64,000 bases of DNA, taken from the NCBI RefSeq assembly GCF_010645075.1, contig NZ_JAADZV010000010.1, positions 1 through 64,000 of the forward strand, in the 5' to 3' direction. Below the pieces are notes generated by a model that was given only the letters and a program-made list of their open reading frames with translations, was not told the DNA's origin and searched no databases. How positions within the stretch are numbered: position 1 is the first letter of the stretch; the number at the start of each line of letters is the position of its first letter. A program made the position numbers and the translations under genes. This document shows positions 50,478 to 59,382 of this stretch, in pieces. The stretch comes from Flavobacterium limi (GTDB lineage Bacteria > Bacteroidota > Bacteroidia > Flavobacteriales > Flavobacteriaceae).

Positions 50478-51881
50478 ATGAGTTCATTTGACGTAGTCAT
50501 TATAGGTTCAGGTCCTGGCGGATATGTATCAGCAATTCGTTGCGCACAATTAGGTTTCAAAACTGCTATTGTAGAAAAATATAATTCATTAGGCGGAACT
50601 TGCCTTAACGTAGGTTGTATTCCTTCAAAAGCATTATTATCATCTTCTCACCATTATGCAGAAATTGCTCATTTTGCTGATCACGGAATCGAAGTTTCCG
50701 GTGATGTAAAAATCAATTTAGAGAAAATGATCGCGCGTAAGCAAGCCGTTGTAGATCAGACCGTAGGCGGAATCAACTACCTGATGGATAAAAATAAAAT
50801 TACTGTTTTCAATGGTTTAGGTTCTTTTGTAGATGCAACTCATATTGCTGTTGCAAAAGCTGACGGAACATCTGAAACTATTGAAGCAAAATATACTGTA
50901 ATTGCTACAGGATCAAAACCATCTTCTTTGCCATTCATCAAAATTGATAAAGAAAGAATTATTACTTCTACTGAAGCTTTAGCTTTAAAAGAAGTTCCAA
51001 AACACTTAGTAATCATTGGTGGAGGAGTTATCGGAATCGAGCTTGGACAAGTATATCTTCGTTTAGGAGCTCAGGTTTCTGTAGTTGAATTTATGGACAG
51101 AATCATTCCGGGAATGGACGGATCGCTTTCTAAAGAATTAACTAAAGTCTTGAAAAAACAAGGAATGAAATTCTACACTTCTCACAAAGTACAGTCGGTT
51201 GAAAGAAACGGTGATGCTGTTACTGTTCAGGCTGAAAATGCAAAAGGAGAAACAATTACTTTGGAAGGAGATTATTCATTAGTTTCTGTGGGGCGTCGTC
51301 CTTACACAGATGGATTAAACGCAGACAAAGCCGGAGTTAAAATTTCAGACAGAGGACAAGTTGAGGTAAACGATCATTTGCAAACCAGTGTTCCAAATAT
51401 CTACGCTATTGGTGACGTTGTTCGTGGAGCGATGTTAGCGCACAAAGCGGAAGAAGAAGGAGTAATGGTTGCTGAAATTTTAGCAGGTCAAAAGCCACAT
51501 ATCGATTACAACTTAATTCCTGGCGTTGTGTACACCTGGCCGGAAGTTGCTGCGGTTGGACAAACGGAAGAGCAATTAAAAGCTGCCGGAGTGAAATACA
51601 AATCCGGAAGTTTCCCATTCAAAGCTTTAGGACGTGCAAGAGCAAGTGCTGATTTAGACGGATTTGTAAAAATCCTGGCTGACGAAAAAACAGACGAAGT
51701 TTTAGGAGTTCACATGATCGGAGCACGTACAGCAGATTTAATTGCTGAAGCGGTTACTGCAATGGAATTCAAAGCTTCTGCTGAAGATATTTCAAGAATG
51801 AGCCACGCACACCCAACTTTCGCCGAAGCGGTGAAAGAAGCAGCATTGGCAGCTACAGAAAACAGAGCTATACACGTATAA
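50478..51881 (+). CDS. lpdA: dihydrolipoyl dehydrogenase (E3)
   Basis: The 467-residue flavoprotein has FAD-binding GSGPGGYVSAIRCAQLG (10-26), the redox disulfide GGTCLNVGCIPSK (Cys42, Cys47), an NAD-binding GGGVIGIELG and the C-terminal active-site HAHPTFAEA (His445, Glu450). It reoxidises dihydrolipoamide in pyruvate or 2-oxoglutarate dehydrogenase, or the glycine-cleavage system. It is not beside E1/E2 genes, so it may serve several complexes. Confidence 0.95.
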   Translation: MSSFDVVIIGSGPGGYVSAIRCAQLGFKTAIVEKYNSLGGTCLNVGCIPSKALLSSSHHYAEIAHFADHGIEVSGDVKINLEKMIARKQAVVDQTVGGINYLMDKNKITVFNGLGSFVDATHIAVAKADGTSETIEAKYTVIATGSKPSSLPFIKIDKERIITSTEALALKEVPKHLVIIGGGVIGIELGQVYLRLGAQVSVVEFMDRIIPGMDGSLSKELTKVLKKQGMKFYTSHKVQSVERNGDAVTVQAENAKGETITLEGDYSLVSVGRRPYTDGLNADKAGVKISDRGQVEVNDHLQTSVPNIYAIGDVVRGAMLAHKAEEEGVMVAEILAGQKPHIDYNLIPGVVYTWPEVAAVGQTEEQLKAAGVKYKSGSFPFKALGRARASADLDGFVKILADEKTDEVLGVHMIGARTADLIAEAVTAMEFKASAEDISRMSHAHPTFAEAVKEAALAATENRAIHV

Positions 51882-51904
51882 TATTTACGTAAATTATATT
51901 TCAG

Positions 51905-51936
51905 AAACCGTCAGAATTCGTCTGACGGTTTTTTTT
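51905..51936 (+). terminator. terminator of lpdA
   Basis: AAACCGTCAGA and TCTGACGGTTT form a perfect 11-bp stem around ATTCG, followed by T8. Confidence 0.9.
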
Positions 51937-52038
51937 ATGTCTTGATTTTAAGCTCTGTATAATATAATAATCAGAAACAATTTTGTAAATGAAATGTATT
52001 TCTATCATATTACCTTTAGAAAATAAAAAGATAATAGT

Positions 52039-52581
52039 ATGAAAAATAGATATATAGTTCCGATCTTGATCGGGGCAGGAATCGGGCTCGCATTATATTC
52101 ATGCGGAGGAGGAATTCCGAAGAAAGCAACTGCCGTAACCAATTTTGACAGTACAAAATACCTTGGAAAATGGTATGAAATTGCCAGACTGGATTATAAA
52201 TGGGAAAGAGACTTGGATAACGTGACTGCGGAGTATTCTTTAAATGAAGATAAAACGATTAAGGTCGATAACAAAGGCTATAATTTCAAAAAAAGCAAAT
52301 GGGAGCAGAGCGTCGGAAAAGCTAAATTTGTCGGAAAAGAAAATATTGGTATGTTGAAAGTGTCATTTTTTGGCCCTTTTTATTCCGGTTATAATGTAGT
52401 TTTGATTGATCCGGATTATAAGTATGCTCTTGTTGCCGGAGAAAGTTTAGAATATATGTGGATACTTTCAAGAGAAAAAACAATTCCGGAAAGTGTTAAA
52501 ACTGATTTTCTAATGAAAGCCCGGGAGATTGGATATAATACTTCAGAATTGGTTTGGGTAAAACACGATAAAACAAATTAA
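52039..52581 (+). CDS. blc: outer-membrane lipocalin (Blc-like)
   Basis: A lipoprotein-type signal ends at Cys22 (ALYSCGG). The lipocalin opening TKYLGKWYEIARLDYKWERD (about 40-59) has the G-x-W motif, and YALVAGESLEYMWILSR matches bacterial Blc. The family binds lipids or small hydrophobic molecules at the outer membrane, under envelope stress in other bacteria. The 180-residue length is normal. Monocistronic with its own terminator. Confidence 0.9.
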   Translation: MKNRYIVPILIGAGIGLALYSCGGGIPKKATAVTNFDSTKYLGKWYEIARLDYKWERDLDNVTAEYSLNEDKTIKVDNKGYNFKKSKWEQSVGKAKFVGKENIGMLKVSFFGPFYSGYNVVLIDPDYKYALVAGESLEYMWILSREKTIPESVKTDFLMKAREIGYNTSELVWVKHDKTN

Positions 52582-52585
52582 AAAT

Positions 52586-52618
52586 AAACCCGACAGATTT
52601 AAAAGTCTGTCGGGTTTT
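52586..52618. terminator. bidirectional terminator between blc and the DoxX gene
   Basis: AAACCCGACAGA and TCTGTCGGGTTT form a 12-bp stem around TTTAAAAG, between convergent genes. Confidence 0.85.
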
Positions 52619-52639
52619 GTATTTTGAATAAAATCAGTA

Positions 52640-53014
52640 TCACGGAGTAAATACGCTTTTATAATTATCCCAATATCTGTAAATCAAAAATAAATTGCCT
52701 AAGAATAATAATCCGGCTATTGGAAGACCCTCAGGCGCAAGAAAATAATTGATAAACAAAATATTTACCGTTATAGGTAAAATCAAAATATTGGCCAATG
52801 TTACAAAACGTCCCGTGACGAAAGCGATTCCGCAAAGTAATTCAATAGATTTTGCCAAAGGTAGTAGATAAGTTGAGGCGACAAGGCCTACATTAAAAGC
52901 TTTAAAATTTCCGGTTACTTCTGGTTCAGGTGCCAGCTTAAAGAAAAAGCTTATTGAAGCAAATAGAAGTAAAAGACCAATTAAAACGCGGACAATAATC
53001 GTGGCAATTTTCAT
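52640..53014 (-). CDS. DoxX-family membrane protein
   Basis: The 124-residue protein has four hydrophobic helices and the family wording YLLPLAKSIELLCGIAFVTGRFV (about 50-72). DoxX proteins are small quinone-linked or redox-associated membrane proteins; the role is unsettled. Monocistronic, convergent with blc. Confidence 0.8.
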   Translation of the reverse strand: MKIATIIVRVLIGLLLLFASISFFFKLAPEPEVTGNFKAFNVGLVASTYLLPLAKSIELLCGIAFVTGRFVTLANILILPITVNILFINYFLAPEGLPIAGLLFLGNLFLIYRYWDNYKSVFTP

Positions 53015-53220
53015 AATACTTAGGATTTTTTAAGGTTAAAAAATATAAATAAGCTATTGGAAAAGATGCAAACCGAAAGTCTCAAATTAAAATCACAAAT
53101 TATTTTTTGCGGTCTTTTTTTTAAGAATTTTATAATTAAACGAATCTAATTTTAGGATTGGTTTAATTCTGTATCAAATATAACGAATTTTTTCTTATGA
53201 AAATGCTAATTTATTGTTGA

Positions 53221-54105
53221 TTATTGCTTCTTAATGTAGTTCTTATAAAGAAAAAATCCGCCAATGCTTATTACAATAAATGGCCAAAGATTAATAAGGA
53301 AAATTAAGATGGCCTGTAAGATATACCAGCCGCTTTTTAATGCATCAATAATCTGGATTCCTAAACTGGGTTTGTAGGCGGCACTGTCTTTTTCGCTTGC
53401 TATAGTCTCCTGTCTGATGGTTTCATTCTGATAAAGCTTTAAAGTGATAGTGCTGAAATTAATCTGATCCTGTAGCGATAAATTATCAATGGTACGATTA
53501 TCGTTTGCCTCTTTTTGGTTTGCCAAAGTATTCTCGGCCTCTTCGTCAATTGCTTTTTCGACTCTTTTTTCGGTATTAGCACTTCTTTTTTGAGATAGTT
53601 GATTTGATAATAATTTTAGAGAAACATCATCAGCTTTAATTACCCTGAAATCCAGAAAATCAATTTGTTTAGCGATCGTTTTTATCACCGTATCCAACTG
53701 TGTATTAGGAACGCGGATGGTAATGTTGTTTTCTACTGTGTATTTAGTGGTTTCAAGTGTGCTGTCCTGGCTGATTTTAGTTTTGATCTGATTCTGGATA
53801 GTACTTTGTAAATTAGTATAGGTAACAAATCCGCCAAATTTTTGGGTAGCATTTTCAATTGCATAAGTTGACCTGACGACATTTTTAACCTTAAATTTGA
53901 TATCTGCAGTTCGAATGAATTTCTGCTTGCTGTCTTTTTTCTCGACTGCTGCAGATGATGAAATAGCGGTGCCTGATAAAACAGATGTGCTGTCGGTTGT
54001 TGCGTAATCTGATGCTTCTTCAGCTGTAGCATCTGCTTTTTTGCAGGAAAATAATACCGCGGTAACTACTAAGGAGGTCAGACCTAATTTTACAATTGTT
54101 TTCAT
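53221..54105 (-). CDS. DUF4349 lipoprotein
   Basis: The 294-residue protein has a lipoprotein signal ending at Cys21 (AVLFSCKK). The DUF4349 domain (about 60-275) includes FIRTADIKFKVKNVVRSTYA, FGGFVTYTN, a coiled-coil-like region rich in Glu/Lys (about 175-200) and a C-terminal membrane helix (about 262-285). The family has no known activity; a role in envelope structure or signalling is likely. Confidence 0.8.
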   Translation of the reverse strand: MKTIVKLGLTSLVVTAVLFSCKKADATAEEASDYATTDSTSVLSGTAISSSAAVEKKDSKQKFIRTADIKFKVKNVVRSTYAIENATQKFGGFVTYTNLQSTIQNQIKTKISQDSTLETTKYTVENNITIRVPNTQLDTVIKTIAKQIDFLDFRVIKADDVSLKLLSNQLSQKRSANTEKRVEKAIDEEAENTLANQKEANDNRTIDNLSLQDQINFSTITLKLYQNETIRQETIASEKDSAAYKPSLGIQIIDALKSGWYILQAILIFLINLWPFIVISIGGFFLYKNYIKKQ

Positions 54106-54269
54106 AAAGTTTTTAAAAGTTGATTAATAAATAAATTTTGAATAAAGGATATGTAATGGTTTAATCAAATAGCAGGAAAATTTTTAATAATGAATATCAA
54201 TTCGATATACTAAAAAGTGTGCCAATATTTTTTGAAATTACTTATTGAAGGAATTTTTTTGTCGTAATT

Positions 54270-55586
54270 TTGAAATCTAAAATTGATTCATTTTTGAGAG
54301 TTTCCATACACAAACATATTCCGGATCCGCAACACTTTAAGCAGCAGCTTTTAAGTTGGTCACAACAATTTCGAGAGGTTATTTTTTTGGATAGTAATGC
54401 CTATCCGCAAGAATATTCAAGTTTCGATTGTATGATGGCAGTTGATGCTTTTACGTCTTTAAAAACCGATTTTTATAATGCATTTGAGGATTTGAAACAA
54501 TATCAGCAAACTACAAAAGACTGGCTTTTTGGGTATTTGTCTTATGATCTTAAAAACGATACGGAATCTTTAAATTCATCCAATTTTGACGGACTGGATT
54601 TTCCGGATTTATTTTTCTTTCAGCCAAAAAAAATTTTTTTATTGAAAGGAAATCAGCTTGAAATCAAATATTTGCTGATGTGTGACGATGAAGCTGAAGA
54701 AGATTTGAAAGAAATTATTCAAAGTAAAAATGATTTTTTTGAAACATTAGATAAAGTCAAAGTGCAGCAGCGAATTTCAAAAGAATTATATCTTCAAAAA
54801 GTAGCAAAAATGCTGGAACACATTCACGTAGGTGATATGTATGAAGCTAATTTTTGTATGGAATTTTTTGCAGAAAATGCAATTATAAATCCACTGGAAA
54901 AATTTCAAAAACTAAATGGGATTTCAAAAGCGCCTTTTTCAGTTTTCTTTAAAAATGATAAACAATTTTTGCTCTCCGCTTCTCCTGAGCGCTACCTGAA
55001 AAAAGTTAGAGATACCATTATTTCCCAGCCGATAAAAGGAACTTCAAAACGATTTTCAGATGTGAACCAGGATGAAGAGTCGAAACAAAGTCTTGAAAAA
55101 GATGCAAAAGAACGTGCTGAGAATATCATGATTACTGATTTGGTTCGAAATGACTTATCACATACGGCGCAAAAAGGTTCGGTTGAAGTTACGGAACTCT
55201 GTAAGATTTATTCCTTTTTGCAGGTGCATCAAATGATTTCTACGGTTACTTCAAAATTAGATCCTCAATATTCTCCTGTGGATGTTTTAAAAACAACTTT
55301 TCCAATGGGAAGTATGACTGGCGCTCCGAAAATTTCGGTAATGAAAATTATTGAAAATCTGGAAGAAACGAAGCGTGGTTTATATAGTGGCGCAGTGGGA
55401 TATTTTACTCCTGAAGGCGATTTTGATTTAAATGTAGTCATCAGAAGTATTTTATATAATCAGGAAAATAGATACGTTTCGTTTTCTGTTGGGAGTGCTA
55501 TTACGGCTCAGTCTGTTCCTGAAAAAGAATATGAAGAATGTTTGTTAAAGGCGAAAGCTATGTCTGAGGTTTTGCAGTCTTTTTAG
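54270..55586 (+). CDS. pabB: aminodeoxychorismate/anthranilate synthase component I (PabB-like)
   Basis: The 438-residue protein starts at TTG 54270, as no upstream ATG exists and the N-terminus (SIHKHIPDPQHFKQ) fits the family. The chorismate-binding domain has VGDMYEANFCMEFF (about 191-204), ISQPIKGTSKRF, ERAENIMITDLVRNDL (about 286-301) and FPMGSMTGAPK. It converts chorismate with glutamine-derived ammonia in folate or tryptophan synthesis. No glutaminase partner is adjacent, so PabB is more likely than TrpE. Confidence 0.8.
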   Translation: MKSKIDSFLRVSIHKHIPDPQHFKQQLLSWSQQFREVIFLDSNAYPQEYSSFDCMMAVDAFTSLKTDFYNAFEDLKQYQQTTKDWLFGYLSYDLKNDTESLNSSNFDGLDFPDLFFFQPKKIFLLKGNQLEIKYLLMCDDEAEEDLKEIIQSKNDFFETLDKVKVQQRISKELYLQKVAKMLEHIHVGDMYEANFCMEFFAENAIINPLEKFQKLNGISKAPFSVFFKNDKQFLLSASPERYLKKVRDTIISQPIKGTSKRFSDVNQDEESKQSLEKDAKERAENIMITDLVRNDLSHTAQKGSVEVTELCKIYSFLQVHQMISTVTSKLDPQYSPVDVLKTTFPMGSMTGAPKISVMKIIENLEETKRGLYSGAVGYFTPEGDFDLNVVIRSILYNQENRYVSFSVGSAITAQSVPEKEYEECLLKAKAMSEVLQSF

Positions 55587-55621
55587 GCTATTCAAAAAAG
55601 AGATTTTAAAAGTGTTTACAT

Positions 55622-56632
55622 ATGAAATTAATTTTAAGAACCTATAATCTAAAGCTAAAACATACTTTTAGAATATCGAGGAAATCTATTGATTTTCAGC
55701 CTTCGCTCATAGTAGAATTGCAGGATGATGGATTTTACGGATATGGTGAGGCAACTTCAAATCCCTATTATAATATTACTTTGGAAATTCTGCAGGATGA
55801 TATTAAAAAAGTTCGTCATGTTGTTGAAGCAGCTTTATATGAAACTCCGGAAGAATTTTGGCTAAAAATAAATCCGTTTTTAAAAGACAATCCTTTTGCT
55901 TTATGTGCCCTGGATAATGCATATAATGATTTGTATGCGCGAAAAAAAGGTAAAAAAATGTATGAATTGTGGAATTATGATATTAACCATAATCCATTGA
56001 CGAATTATACCATTGGGATTGACAGCATTGAAAACATGGTGCTGAAGATGAAAGGATTTCCATGGCCAATTTACAAAATAAAGTTAGGAACTCCTGAGGA
56101 TATTGCTATTGTTACTGAATTACGAAAACATAGTGATGCTGTTTTCAGGGTAGATGCTAATTGCGCCTGGACCGTCGAAGAAGCCTTATCAAATGCTGCT
56201 ATTTTAAAAGATTTGGGTGTTGAGTTTATAGAACAGCCTCTTAAAGCGGATAATTGGGAAGGGCAGAGGGAAGTGTTTGAAAATTCTGTTTTGCCTATTA
56301 TGGCTGATGAAAGTTGCATAGCTGAAGGTGATATTGCTAAATGTCATAATCACTTTCATGGGGTCAATATAAAATTAATGAAATGTGGGGGAATAACTCC
56401 GGGAAAAAGGATGATTACCGAAGCTAAAAAACTAGGTTTAAAAACGATGGTAGGCTGTATGACAGAATCTACAGTTGGAATTTCTGCAATTGCCCATTTA
56501 TTACCCGAATTGGATTTTGTAGATATGGATGGTGCGTTATTATTAGCACAAGATATTGCGAGTGGGGTGACAATAAAAAATGGTAAAACATATTATCCTG
56601 ACAGGACAGGAGCGGGAGTAATTTTGTTCTGA
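55622..56632 (+). CDS. L-Ala-D/L-Glu (dipeptide) epimerase
   Basis: This enolase-superfamily protein of 336 residues has the muconate-lactonizing-type barrel: Lys in IYKIKLG (about 150-156), metal ligands in FRVDANCAW (Asp178), EQPL (Glu204) and ADESC (Asp229), and the second catalytic Lys in NIKLMKCGGI (about 250-259). It epimerises L-Ala-D-Glu from murein peptides, complementing the recycling genes at 28.7-35.5 kb. It starts 36 bp after pabB. Confidence 0.88.
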   Translation: MKLILRTYNLKLKHTFRISRKSIDFQPSLIVELQDDGFYGYGEATSNPYYNITLEILQDDIKKVRHVVEAALYETPEEFWLKINPFLKDNPFALCALDNAYNDLYARKKGKKMYELWNYDINHNPLTNYTIGIDSIENMVLKMKGFPWPIYKIKLGTPEDIAIVTELRKHSDAVFRVDANCAWTVEEALSNAAILKDLGVEFIEQPLKADNWEGQREVFENSVLPIMADESCIAEGDIAKCHNHFHGVNIKLMKCGGITPGKRMITEAKKLGLKTMVGCMTESTVGISAIAHLLPELDFVDMDGALLLAQDIASGVTIKNGKTYYPDRTGAGVILF

Positions 56633-56745
56633 CATTCCTCTTAAAATAATGTACCTTTGTACAATAAAAACAAAATAACTTTCAGGAATGACAAAGATTG
56701 TAAAAACGTGAAACCTGAAACTTTAAATTTGAAACAAAACAAAAA

Positions 56746-57213
56746 ATGACAAACAACGATATTTTAAAAAAACTTCGCGTGGCTTTAATGCTCCGTGACG
56801 ATCAAATAGTTGAGATTTTAGAATTGGTAGATTTTAGAATTTCAAAATCAGAATTAGGCGCTTTTTTTAGGGCAGAAGATCATCCTAACTATATGGAATG
56901 TGGTGACCAGGTTTTGCGCAACTTTCTAAACGGATTGGTTATTCATTTAAGAGGAACAAAAGAAAATCCTAAAAATCCAAATGATGTTTTGGCTAAACAT
57001 AAAGCTGAAATTCCGAAGAAAGAAAATTCAAAAGACAGACCTGAGTTTAAAGCTAGTCCTAAAGATTCTGAAAAATACAGAGGAGATAAAAGTCCATCAA
57101 AGTCAGGTACAGCAGCAGGAAAACCTAAAAAGAAATCATTTCCAAAAGGAAATGGAAAACCATCTGTTGTAGAAAAAGTAGTTTACAAAAACGGAAAGAA
57201 TAAAAAATCTTAA
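56746..57213 (+). CDS. YehS/DUF1456 family protein
   Basis: Two DUF1456 repeats fill residues 1-66 (MTNNDILKKLRVALMLRDDQ; LVDFRISKSELGAFFR). The rest is a lysine-, serine- and proline-rich, probably disordered basic tail (about 75-155), which may bind RNA or ribosomes. The family is widespread with no known function. A strong terminator follows. Confidence 0.85.
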   Translation: MTNNDILKKLRVALMLRDDQIVEILELVDFRISKSELGAFFRAEDHPNYMECGDQVLRNFLNGLVIHLRGTKENPKNPNDVLAKHKAEIPKKENSKDRPEFKASPKDSEKYRGDKSPSKSGTAAGKPKKKSFPKGNGKPSVVEKVVYKNGKNKKS

Positions 57214-57234
57214 GATTTGTTGTATAATAACAGT

Positions 57235-57267
57235 AAAATCCATTCGCAAAACGAATGGATTTTTTTT
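57235..57267 (+). terminator. terminator after the YehS gene
   Basis: AAATCCATTCG and CGAATGGATTT form an 11-bp stem around CAAAA, followed by T8. Confidence 0.9.
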
Positions 57268-57304
57268 ATATTTTTAGCCATAATTAAAAAACAAATTTTT
57301 TTAT

Positions 57305-57712
57305 ATGAGACAATTACTTTGTGTTACTATTTTTCTTTTATCAATAAATGCTATAAGTCAAACCGATATAAAAAATCAAATTATAGGAAGTTGGAAAGTA
57401 GAAAATGTACTTACAAAATCCAACAACAAAGAAATGGCTGAACTTTCCCAAGCTTTTAAAAATTCAATATTTTTATTCAAACAAAATCAAGATTTCAATT
57501 TCACAGCAAGTCAAAAAAGTCAATTTACCTCTATGCTTACCCAAATGCTACAGAATCAAAAATGGCTTTTTGACAAAAAGAGAAATATAATTAAAATTGG
57601 GACAGCTAAAGATCGTTACACAATAATGGGAATAACTCCAAAAATCGAAAATAATAAAGCCTTTTTTAGCCTTGATGAATCAGGATTAAATCTGGTGTTA
57701 GTAAAAATCTAA
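57305..57712 (+). CDS. small secreted lipocalin-like protein
   Basis: The 135-residue protein begins with a signal peptide (MRQLLCVTIFLLSINAISQ). A beta-rich domain follows that opens with NQIIGSWKVENVL, a GxW form typical of lipocalin-like DUFs in Bacteroidota, and ends YTIMGITPKIE...LVLVKI. Its role is unknown. The bidirectional terminator at 57721 separates it from sucC. Confidence 0.65.
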   Translation: MRQLLCVTIFLLSINAISQTDIKNQIIGSWKVENVLTKSNNKEMAELSQAFKNSIFLFKQNQDFNFTASQKSQFTSMLTQMLQNQKWLFDKKRNIIKIGTAKDRYTIMGITPKIENNKAFFSLDESGLNLVLVKI

Positions 57713-57720
57713 AACGAAAA

Positions 57721-57747
57721 AAATCCTAAGCTTTCACTTAGGATTTT
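57721..57747. terminator. bidirectional terminator before sucC
   Basis: AAATCCTAAG and CTTAGGATTT form a 10-bp stem around TTTCA, with A7 to the left and TTTT to the right, serving both convergent genes. Confidence 0.85.
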
Positions 57748-57773
57748 CTATATAAATTGAATTTCTTATTTAA

Positions 57774-58967
57774 TTAAGAAAGAGCAGCTTTAACTTGGTC
57801 AGCAGCTTCCTGGAATTGAACAGCAGATAAGATTGGCATACCAGAATTATCGATTAATTCTTTTGCAATTTCAGCGTTAGTTCCTTGCAAACGAACAATG
57901 ATTGGCACATTGATAGCGTCACCCATGTTTTTGTAAGCATCAACAACACCCTGAGCAACACGGTCACAACGAACGATACCTCCGAAGATGTTAATTAAGA
58001 TAGCTTTTACGTTTGGATCTTTTAAGATGATTCTGAAAGCAGTTTCAACACGTTTAGCATCAGCAGTTCCGCCAACGTCAAGGAAGTTAGCAGGCTCAAA
58101 ACCAGCGTATTTAATTAGGTCCATAGTTGCCATTGCAAGACCAGCTCCGTTTACCATGCATCCAACAGTACCGTCAAGATCAACATAGTTAAGACCAACT
58201 TCTTTAGCTTCAACTTCGATTGGATTCTCCTCGCGGATATCTCTCATTTCAGCATATTTAGGTTGTCTGTATAATGCGTTATCGTCGATATTTACTTTAG
58301 CATCAACGGCTAATATTTTGTTGTCAGATGTTTTTAAAACCGGGTTGATTTCAAACATAGAAGCATCAGAACCAATGTAAGCATTGTATAAAGCATCGAT
58401 GAATTTTACCATTTCTTTAAAAGCATTTCCGGAAACACCTAAGTTAAAAGCAATTCTTCTTGCCTGGAAACCTTGTAATCCAACAGAAGGATCAACCTCT
58501 TCAGTAAAGATTAAGTGTGGAGTGTGCTCCGCAACTTCTTCGATATCCATTCCGCCTTCAGTAGAATACATAATCATGTTGCGTCCTGTAGCTCTATTTA
58601 ATAAAACAGAAACATAAAATTCAGAAGTTTCGCTTTCACCAGGATAGTAAACATCTTCAGCTACTAAAACTTTGTTTACTTTTTTACCTTCAGCAGAAGT
58701 TTGAGGTGTTATTAATTGCATTCCGATAATTTGTCCTGCAATTTCTTCAACTTGCTGTAAATTTTTAGCCAATTTAACTCCACCGCCTTTTCCACGACCA
58801 CCTGCGTGAATTTGTGCTTTAATCACATGCCATCCTGTTCCGGTTTCGGCAGTTAATTGTTTTGCAGCAGCCACAGCTTCAACTGCATTATTAGCCACGA
58901 TTCCGCGTTGCACACGTACTCCGTAACTTGCTAAAATTTCTTTCCCTTGATATTCGTGTATGTTCAT
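57774..58967 (-). CDS. sucC: succinyl-CoA synthetase beta subunit
   Basis: I start at ATG 58967 (MNIHEYQGKEILASYG), the family N-terminus; an ATG 60 bp upstream is not credible. The 397 residues form an ATP-grasp domain (HAGGRGKGGGVKLA, about 53-66) and a C-terminal CoA-ligase domain with NIFGGIVRCDRVAQG. It makes GTP or ATP from succinyl-CoA in the TCA cycle with SucD, which is not adjacent. A minus-strand TACTTTTG box is at 59016-59023. Confidence 0.95.
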   Translation of the reverse strand: MNIHEYQGKEILASYGVRVQRGIVANNAVEAVAAAKQLTAETGTGWHVIKAQIHAGGRGKGGGVKLAKNLQQVEEIAGQIIGMQLITPQTSAEGKKVNKVLVAEDVYYPGESETSEFYVSVLLNRATGRNMIMYSTEGGMDIEEVAEHTPHLIFTEEVDPSVGLQGFQARRIAFNLGVSGNAFKEMVKFIDALYNAYIGSDASMFEINPVLKTSDNKILAVDAKVNIDDNALYRQPKYAEMRDIREENPIEVEAKEVGLNYVDLDGTVGCMVNGAGLAMATMDLIKYAGFEPANFLDVGGTADAKRVETAFRIILKDPNVKAILINIFGGIVRCDRVAQGVVDAYKNMGDAINVPIIVRLQGTNAEIAKELIDNSGMPILSAVQFQEAADQVKAALS

Positions 58968-59382
58968 AATATAGAATTTGTCTGGTTCTGAATTTATTTC
59001 AGAATAAAAGTGCGACAAAAGTAGCAAAATTGAACTGAAAAGTAAAATCTTTTTTAATTAATAATAAACCGAACTCAGTTTGTTAAATAAATTCATTTTA
59101 AATTCATCAAATGGTTAATTGAATATTATGGAATGGTTAATTTCAGGCGCTACATCGTTTTAGATTTAACGTAAAAGCAATATGTTTTTGTTATATAATG
59201 TTGATTTTTCTTAATATAATTTAAATGCAATTGTCATTTTGGCAATTCCAAATGGGTTCTATAATATAATTATCATTTAAGGGCTCTTTTTCTAATATTC
59301 CTATAAAAGTGTAGTGTAAAGTATGATTTGAGTACATTATATTTAATGAAATCTTTATTTTTGTAAAAAAAAAATATCAAGA
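58968..59382. promoter_or_regulatory. divergent control region of sucC and gltB
   Basis: This gene-free gap holds a minus-strand -7 box TACTTTTG (59016-59023) for sucC and a + strand TATTTTTG (59356-59363) 20 bp before gltB. No -33 TTTG sits at the usual distance from either. The rest is AT-rich with no clear operator. Confidence 0.5.
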